A stretch of DNA of 19,743 nucleotides from Clostridia bacterium (GTDB taxonomy: Bacteria > Bacillota_A > Clostridia > Oscillospirales > CAG-272): the NCBI GenBank assembly GCA_017454075.1, contig JAFTDQ010000072.1, positions 1-19,743 on the forward strand. Direction: 5' to 3'. Positions 15,378 to 19,743 of this stretch are shown piece after piece; positions within the stretch are counted from its first letter, which is position 1, and each line of letters opens with the position of its first letter. The position numbers and the translations under genes were made by a program. The notes beneath the pieces were generated by a model, which searched no databases, was not told the origin of the DNA, and worked only from the letters and a program-made list of their open reading frames with translations.

Positions 15378-16265
15378 ATGAGATCAATGACGGCTTTCGG
15401 AAGGGCGACGGGGCAGACGGGCGGCAGATTTTACGTCTGCGAGATAAAATCCGTCAACAACCGTTTCCTCGACTGTACGGTCAAACTCCCGAGACAGATG
15501 TCGTTTCTTGAAAAAAACGTTCTTGAACTCGTCTCGTCACGCGGAATCAGCCGCGGGAAGGTCGATATATACGTATCGGTCGAGGACAGGGGAACGAAGG
15601 GCGTGACGGCGTCGGTGGACACCGAATACGCCGACACTTACGTCGCGGCGCTTAATCTTCTCCGGGAAAGATACTGCCCGGGATCCCCGCCGCCGGATCT
15701 TTCGCTTATAGCTTCAAATCCTCAGGTGTTCATGTCGGTAAAAGCCGCGGACGACGAGGACGGGATGTGGGAAGAGCTGTCCCCGTACGTGAACTCGGCG
15801 CTCGACTCGTTCATTCTGAGCGGAGAGGAGGAGGGCGAGCGGCTGAAGACCGATCTGCTCTCAAAAATCCGGACGCTCAGCGAAATGACTTCGGAGATCG
15901 TCTCAAAATCCGAGGCAAACGCCGTCTCATACCGCGAAAAGCTCGAACAGCGCCTCCGCCGCACCCTCGGCGAACTCGATATAAAAGCCGACGAGAACCG
16001 CATCCTGACAGAGGTCGCCCTGTTCTGCGACAAAATCGCGGTGGACGAGGAGACAACCAGGCTGGGAAGCCACTTCGAGGCCTTCCGGACGGCGCTCGAG
16101 TCGCGCGAACCCGTCGGCCGCAGACTCGATTTCCTCGTTCAGGAAATGAACAGAGAAATAAACACGATAGGATCGAAATCCTGTGACGCCGCGATCGCGT
16201 CGGTCGTTGTCTCGGCAAAATGTGAGCTTGAGAAGATCAGAGAACAGATCCAGAACCTGGAGTGA
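15378..16265 (+). CDS. yicC: YicC-family endoribonuclease-like protein
   Basis: The product is 295 aa, close to the usual length. The start [10 protein letters not shown] is the family N-terminus. [15 protein letters not shown] (about 25-39) and [11 protein letters not shown] mark the YicC_N domain. The C-terminal DUF1732 region has [32 protein letters not shown] and [13 protein letters not shown]. coli YicC and B. subtilis YloC have been reported as endoribonucleases acting in RNA turnover; that activity is carried over from the family. It is the first gene of the unit. yicC-remA-gmk-rpoZ is the Bacillus yloC-remA-gmk-rpoZ order. The stop is 5 nt before the remA ATG. Confidence 0.95.
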   Translation: MRSMTAFGRATGQTGGRFYVCEIKSVNNRFLDCTVKLPRQMSFLEKNVLELVSSRGISRGKVDIYVSVEDRGTKGVTASVDTEYADTYVAALNLLRERYCPGSPPPDLSLIASNPQVFMSVKAADDEDGMWEELSPYVNSALDSFILSGEEEGERLKTDLLSKIRTLSEMTSEIVSKSEANAVSYREKLEQRLRRTLGELDIKADENRILTEVALFCDKIAVDEETTRLGSHFEAFRTALESREPVGRRLDFLVQEMNREINTIGSKSCDAAIASVVVSAKCELEKIREQIQNLE

Positions 16266-16270
16266 CGTCA

Positions 16271-16546
16271 ATGAAGTTTATCAACATCGGTTTCGGAAAC
16301 ATGGTCGCCGCCGACAGGGTCATTTCGCTCGTCGGAGCCGACACTTCGCCCATCAAAAGACTTATCCAGGACGCGAAGGAAGAGGGCCGCGCGATCGACG
16401 TGACCTGCGGGAGAAAGACGAGATCCGTCATTATAACCGACAGCGATCACGTGATCCTTTCGTCGATATATCCGGAAACCATTTCCAACAGACTGAACGG
16501 AGAGCCGGCGGACTCTGATCAGGAGGATGAATATGACGCCGACTGA
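16271..16546 (+). CDS. remA: RemA, matrix/biofilm and osmoprotection regulator (DUF370)
   Basis: The product is 91 aa and aligns along its length with B. subtilis RemA. It starts [16 protein letters not shown], has [17 protein letters not shown], then [19 protein letters not shown], and an acidic tail after residue 78. RemA is a ring-forming DNA-binding protein that activates matrix and osmoprotectant genes in B. subtilis. The arginines at 16 and 48 match positions in the Bacillus protein linked to DNA binding, and the neighbour of R48 is Lys (K49) rather than Arg. The ATG at 16271 has GGAG 8 nt upstream; the in-frame GTG at 16262 overlaps the yicC stop and is rejected. Its role outside Bacillus is little known. 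Confidence 0.94.
   Translation: MKFINIGFGNMVAADRVISLVGADTSPIKRLIQDAKEEGRAIDVTCGRKTRSVIITDSDHVILSSIYPETISNRLNGEPADSDQEDEYDAD
16521..16526 (+). promoter_or_regulatory. Ribosome binding site fixing the gmk start at 16533
   Basis: AGGAGG lies 6 nt before ATG 16533. The ATG at 16527 directly abuts the site, too close to be used, so gmk starts at the second ATG and overlaps remA by 14 nt. Confidence 0.75.
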
Positions 16547-17186
16547 TACCCTGCCCGGGATCCTTCTCGTCGTATCGGGAGCGGCCGGGACGGGCAAATC
16601 GACGGTCAACGCCGGACTTATATTGAAATATCCCGGCAAATACGCGTTTTCGGTGTCCGCAACGACCCGCCTCCCCCGCCCTCTCGAGCAGGACGGCGCG
16701 GACTATCATTTTATTTCCCGGAAAGAGTTCGAGCGCAAAATCGCCGACGGGGAAATGCTCGAATACACCGAATACTGCGGCAACTATTACGGGACTCCGG
16801 TCTCGGAACTTTCCAAGCTCGAGGGAGGCAGAACGCTCATCCTCGAGGTCGAAACCGAGGGCGCGCAGAACGTTAAGCGCGTTCTTCCCGGGGCGGTAAC
16901 GGTTTTCTTAATCCCTCCAGATTACGAAACTCTCAGAAAGAGACTCGAGGGGCGCGGAACAAATACCCCTGAGGATATCCGCAACAGACTTAACAAAGCC
17001 ATCCACGAGATACGGCTCGCCGAAAAATACGACTACGCCGTGGTAAACCGCGACGGCGGAGTGGACGAGGCAGTATCCGTCATCAACGGGATCGTGGAGA
17101 GCGAAAAGCGCCGCACGTCGCGTCTCCCTTCCGGCGAACTTGAGAGAATGTTTCCCGAGATATCGGAACAGACCGGCGCAAATTAA
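16533..17186 (+). CDS. gmk: Guanylate kinase
   Basis: The product is 217 aa. It phosphorylates GMP to GDP with ATP, feeding GTP, dGTP and (p)ppGpp synthesis. The P-loop is GAAGTGKST (16-24), where most members have GPSGxGKST. The GMP-binding region reads [19 protein letters not shown]; the usual RPGE segment is RPLE, a Gly to Leu change. Further marks: [44 protein letters not shown] in the lid, and YDYAVVNRD. All catalytic Lys and Arg positions appear kept, so the enzyme is probably active. In Firmicutes Gmk is inhibited by (p)ppGpp, linking it to Rel in the same window. Confidence 0.95.
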   Translation: MTPTDTLPGILLVVSGAAGTGKSTVNAGLILKYPGKYAFSVSATTRLPRPLEQDGADYHFISRKEFERKIADGEMLEYTEYCGNYYGTPVSELSKLEGGRTLILEVETEGAQNVKRVLPGAVTVFLIPPDYETLRKRLEGRGTNTPEDIRNRLNKAIHEIRLAEKYDYAVVNRDGGVDEAVSVINGIVESEKRRTSRLPSGELERMFPEISEQTGAN

Positions 17187-17212
17187 AAGAATAATATCAA
17201 GAGGACAAGATC

Positions 17213-17476
17213 ATGCCTGCAAAAAGAGAAAACAATATGATAACCCCTTCCGTTGACGAACTCTCGAAGATCGATTCCGACAAGGGAATACAGTACAACA
17301 GATACGCGCTCGTCATAGCCGTCGCAAAAAGCGCGAGAATCGCGGCCGACGAGGCGCGCGCGATCGGCGATCCCATGGATCCGAGCGTCAACCCGATCAG
17401 AGTCGGCGTCGACCGCCTTTCCGACAAGGAATATAATATCTCGGTCGATTACAAGGAAGAAGAATCCAGCGACTAA
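17213..17476 (+). CDS. rpoZ: RNA polymerase omega subunit
   Basis: The product is 87 aa. The conserved omega core MITPSVDELSKI, then YALVIAVAKSARIAAD, is present from residue 9, and the C-terminal part is acidic. Omega aids assembly and stability of RNA polymerase by clamping the beta-prime subunit. The ATG at 17213 has AGAGG 8 nt upstream. An ATG eight codons later would begin exactly at the conserved core, so the start is likely but not certain. It follows gmk by 26 nt and precedes priA by 14 nt, with no coaBC in between. Confidence 0.93.
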   Translation: MPAKRENNMITPSVDELSKIDSDKGIQYNRYALVIAVAKSARIAADEARAIGDPMDPSVNPIRVGVDRLSDKEYNISVDYKEEESSD

Positions 17477-17490
17477 ACGGCTCTCCCGAA

Positions 17491-19743
17491 ATGACTGAAA
17501 GCATTGCGAGGACAAGAATAATCGACCTCCCGTATCAGGCGGACAGGGACTACGATTACATCATACCCGCGGAGCTGTCCGGTACGGTCTCGGCAGGGGA
17601 TATTCTTGTCGTTCCGTTCGGACGGGGCAACCGAAAAAAATACGCCGTCGTGCGGGAACTCGTAAGCGAAGCGGAGCGGGCGGGGCTCAAAAGCGTCATA
17701 TCGGGGACGGGGGTCAATATCCCGTCCCACATGCTCGGTCTCTGCGGATATATGAAAGACAGATTTTTCTGCTCGTTCGGAGAGGCGGCGAGGGTCATGG
17801 CTCCGACGTACGCGATCCCGGGGATCAGAGAATACTATTCCCCCGCGCCGGGTATCACGTCGGGAGGCGGCGATCCGCTGCTTTCTTTCATAGTCTCAAA
17901 GCAAAGCGTCTCGTTTCAGAGTCTGAAAAAAAGATTCGACGGAGCGGAGGGGCGTCTGGCGGCTCTCGTAAAAGAGGGGCTTGCCGAAAAAGAGCTCCGG
18001 CTGACCGAAAAACGGACGGTATTCGACGAAGAGATCATTCTTAACGAACAATACCTGAAGGCAGACGTAAACAGCCTCGTTTCGCTCGTTCAGGGGCGAA
18101 AGCAGAGGGAGATCCTTTCTTTTCTGCACGTTTCGGGGAGAGAAAAGCTCTTCACGGTCTGCGAGATCTGCGGCGCAACGAAGAAGACCGTTGACTCGCT
18201 CGTGAAAGCCGGCTTTCTGACCGTCATTTCCGACGAAAAATACCGGGACCCGTATGCCGGGCTCGTTTCGGACGGCAGGGCGGCAGAGCCGCCCGTGCTT
18301 ACCGAAGAGCAGAAAAAGGCCGCGGAACGGCTCTGCCGTCTTTCAGGTTCCCCGCCCTCGGCCGCTTTGCTTTACGGCGTTACAGGAAGCGGCAAAACCG
18401 AGGTCATCGGGCGTGTCATCGACAAGGTCATAAAAAGCGGCAGGAGCGTCATCCTGATGCTCCCCGAGATTTCTCTGACCCCCCAGACCGTCGGTATATT
18501 CTACAGAAGATATCCCGATATCACGGCAGTGCTTCACTCCGGTCTTTCCGACGGAGAGCGGTTCGACGCATGGAGGCGTATGTCGGAAGGCAAATGCCGG
18601 CTCTGCATAGGTACGCGCTCTGCGGTCTTCGCGCCCGTCAGAAATCTCGGGCTGATCGTTATGGACGAGGAGCAGGAGCACACTTATCGGAGCGAATCGG
18701 CCCCGAAATACCATGCGCGCGACGTCGCGAGATACAGATGCGCCTCCGAAAAGGCGATGCTGCTGCTGTCGTCGGCGACCCCCTCGGTCGGTACCTTCAA
18801 AAAAGCAAGGGAAGGCAGATACGAGCTTGTCACGCTCGGCGAGCGCTTCGGAGGAGCAAAACTCCCCGAGCTTGTCATATCCGATATGAGGCGCGAGCCG
18901 GGACTTCCCGTTATCGGTAACGACCTGAAACGCCGCCTGGCGGAAACACTCGGAAAAGGCGAGCAGGCGATCCTGTACGTCGGCAAGCGCGGATACAGCA
19001 GCTCGCTCGTATGCGCGTCCTGCGGCAGGTCTCCCGAATGTCCGAGATGCTCGGTCTCGTTCACTCATCACGTGACTTCATCCGGAAGGGGATACCTTTC
19101 CTGTCACTGGTGCGGCCTGAAGATCCCGATGCCGGACCTGTGCCCGGGCTGCGGGCAGAAATCCCTGAGAAAACTCGGTATGGGCACCCAGCTCGTTGAG
19201 GAAAAGATCAAGGCGGATTTCCCCTCGGCGCGTGTAATAAGAATGGACTCCGACACCACAGGGACAAGATCGTCCTACGATGAGATGATCAGCGCGTTCA
19301 GAAACGGAAAAAGCGACGTGCTCGTCGGAACCCAGATGATCACAAAAGGGCACGATTTCCCCGGAGTCACGCTCGTCGGAGTAATTGACGCGGATTCTGA
19401 GCTGTACCGCGGCGATTATGCTTCGGCGGAACGCGCTTTTGACCTGTTCACACAGGTAACGGGCAGAGCCGGCAGAGGAAAACTCCCCGGAACAGCCCTG
19501 ATACAGACGTTTTCCCCGAACCATCCCGTGATAAACGAGCTTACCGGGGGAAGCTACGACCAGATGTTTTCTCGTGAGATCGAAGAGCGAAGGGTGAGGC
19601 AGTTTCCTCCCTTCTGCGATATCGTGATATTCACGGTCTCATCGACCGAGGAGGCCGCGCTGCCTCCGTTTTCCGAGAAAATCGCGGCGCTTCTCTCCGA
19701 TATCGGAAAGAACGTTCCGCTCGCAATATTCGGGCCTATGAAC
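17491..19743 (+). CDS. priA: Primosomal replication-restart helicase PriA (C-terminus cut by window edge)
   Basis: An unbroken frame of 751 codons runs to the last base; relatives are about 730-820 aa, so little is missing. The N-terminal 3'-OH binding domain begins with IIDLPYQADRDYDYIIP and VPFGRGNRKK. Walker A is GVTGSGKT (296-303). Motif II is DEEQ (392-395) where B. subtilis and E. coli have DEEH. Two zinc sites are built from eight cysteines (508, 511, 517, 520, 538, 541, 551, 554). Later helicase motifs include GTQMITKGHDFPGVTLVG and QVTGRAGRG. PriA reloads the replisome at stalled forks. The ATG at 17491 matches the family N-terminus but has no clear Shine-Dalgarno, so translation may depend on coupling to rpoZ, 14 nt upstream. 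Confidence 0.96.
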   Translation, partial: MTESIARTRIIDLPYQADRDYDYIIPAELSGTVSAGDILVVPFGRGNRKKYAVVRELVSEAERAGLKSVISGTGVNIPSHMLGLCGYMKDRFFCSFGEAARVMAPTYAIPGIREYYSPAPGITSGGGDPLLSFIVSKQSVSFQSLKKRFDGAEGRLAALVKEGLAEKELRLTEKRTVFDEEIILNEQYLKADVNSLVSLVQGRKQREILSFLHVSGREKLFTVCEICGATKKTVDSLVKAGFLTVISDEKYRDPYAGLVSDGRAAEPPVLTEEQKKAAERLCRLSGSPPSAALLYGVTGSGKTEVIGRVIDKVIKSGRSVILMLPEISLTPQTVGIFYRRYPDITAVLHSGLSDGERFDAWRRMSEGKCRLCIGTRSAVFAPVRNLGLIVMDEEQEHTYRSESAPKYHARDVARYRCASEKAMLLLSSATPSVGTFKKAREGRYELVTLGERFGGAKLPELVISDMRREPGLPVIGNDLKRRLAETLGKGEQAILYVGKRGYSSSLVCASCGRSPECPRCSVSFTHHVTSSGRGYLSCHWCGLKIPMPDLCPGCGQKSLRKLGMGTQLVEEKIKADFPSARVIRMDSDTTGTRSSYDEMISAFRNGKSDVLVGTQMITKGHDFPGVTLVGVIDADSELYRGDYASAERAFDLFTQVTGRAGRGKLPGTALIQTFSPNHPVINELTGGSYDQMFSREIEERRVRQFPPFCDIVIFTVSSTEEAALPPFSEKIAALLSDIGKNVPLAIFGPMN

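Overview
The window looks like the chromosome of a Clostridia-type Firmicute. GC is moderately high (my estimate is mid-50s percent). Evidence for this placement: a SpoVB/MurJ-type flippase, HemZ, CdaA-CdaR, a bifunctional Rel, RemA, an L10 leader, and the yicC-remA-gmk-rpoZ-priA order known from Bacillus and Clostridium. Order or family within Clostridia (an Oscillospirales-like gut lineage is plausible) cannot be fixed by reading alone. I see no IS element, prophage, CRISPR array, tRNA or rRNA, and no foreign-looking segment.

Layout. Positions 1-12711, minus strand: nine tightly packed genes that read as one operon, in transcription order rlmI-like, cdaA, cdaR (ybbR), COG2509-type FAD dehydrogenase, recJ, rel, dtd, hemZ, SpoVB/MurJ flippase (C-terminus cut by the left edge). 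One good sigma-A promoter (12748-12776) precedes it. Most junctions are overlaps or 1-nt gaps; the only spacer is 37 nt between rlmI and cdaA. Several genes start at TTG or GTG.

Positions 12800-13991, minus strand: cysK as a single gene with its own consensus promoter, a 17-bp palindrome at the expected transcription start, a leader of about 170 nt and an intrinsic terminator.

Positions 14070-15284, plus strand: rplJ-rplL behind a consensus promoter, an L10-type leader with a terminator hairpin, and a strong terminator after rplL. Positions 15297-19743, plus strand: yicC-remA-gmk-rpoZ-priA behind a second promoter, with priA cut by the right edge.

How the genes fit together. The plus-strand genes are growth machinery: ribosome stalk, an RNA-processing factor, RemA, GMP kinase, RNA polymerase omega and the restart helicase PriA. 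The minus operon joins the enzymes for two second messengers, c-di-AMP (CdaA with its partner CdaR) and (p)ppGpp (Rel), with RecJ repair, D-aminoacyl-tRNA editing, a radical-SAM coproporphyrinogen enzyme and a cell-envelope flippase. Nothing here is a clearly new system. The points that deserve a second look are the shared c-di-AMP/(p)ppGpp operon, an RHH in place of RHR in CdaA, the palindrome and possible leader ORF before cysK, and three departures from common gene order (no glmM, no rpoBC, no coaBC).
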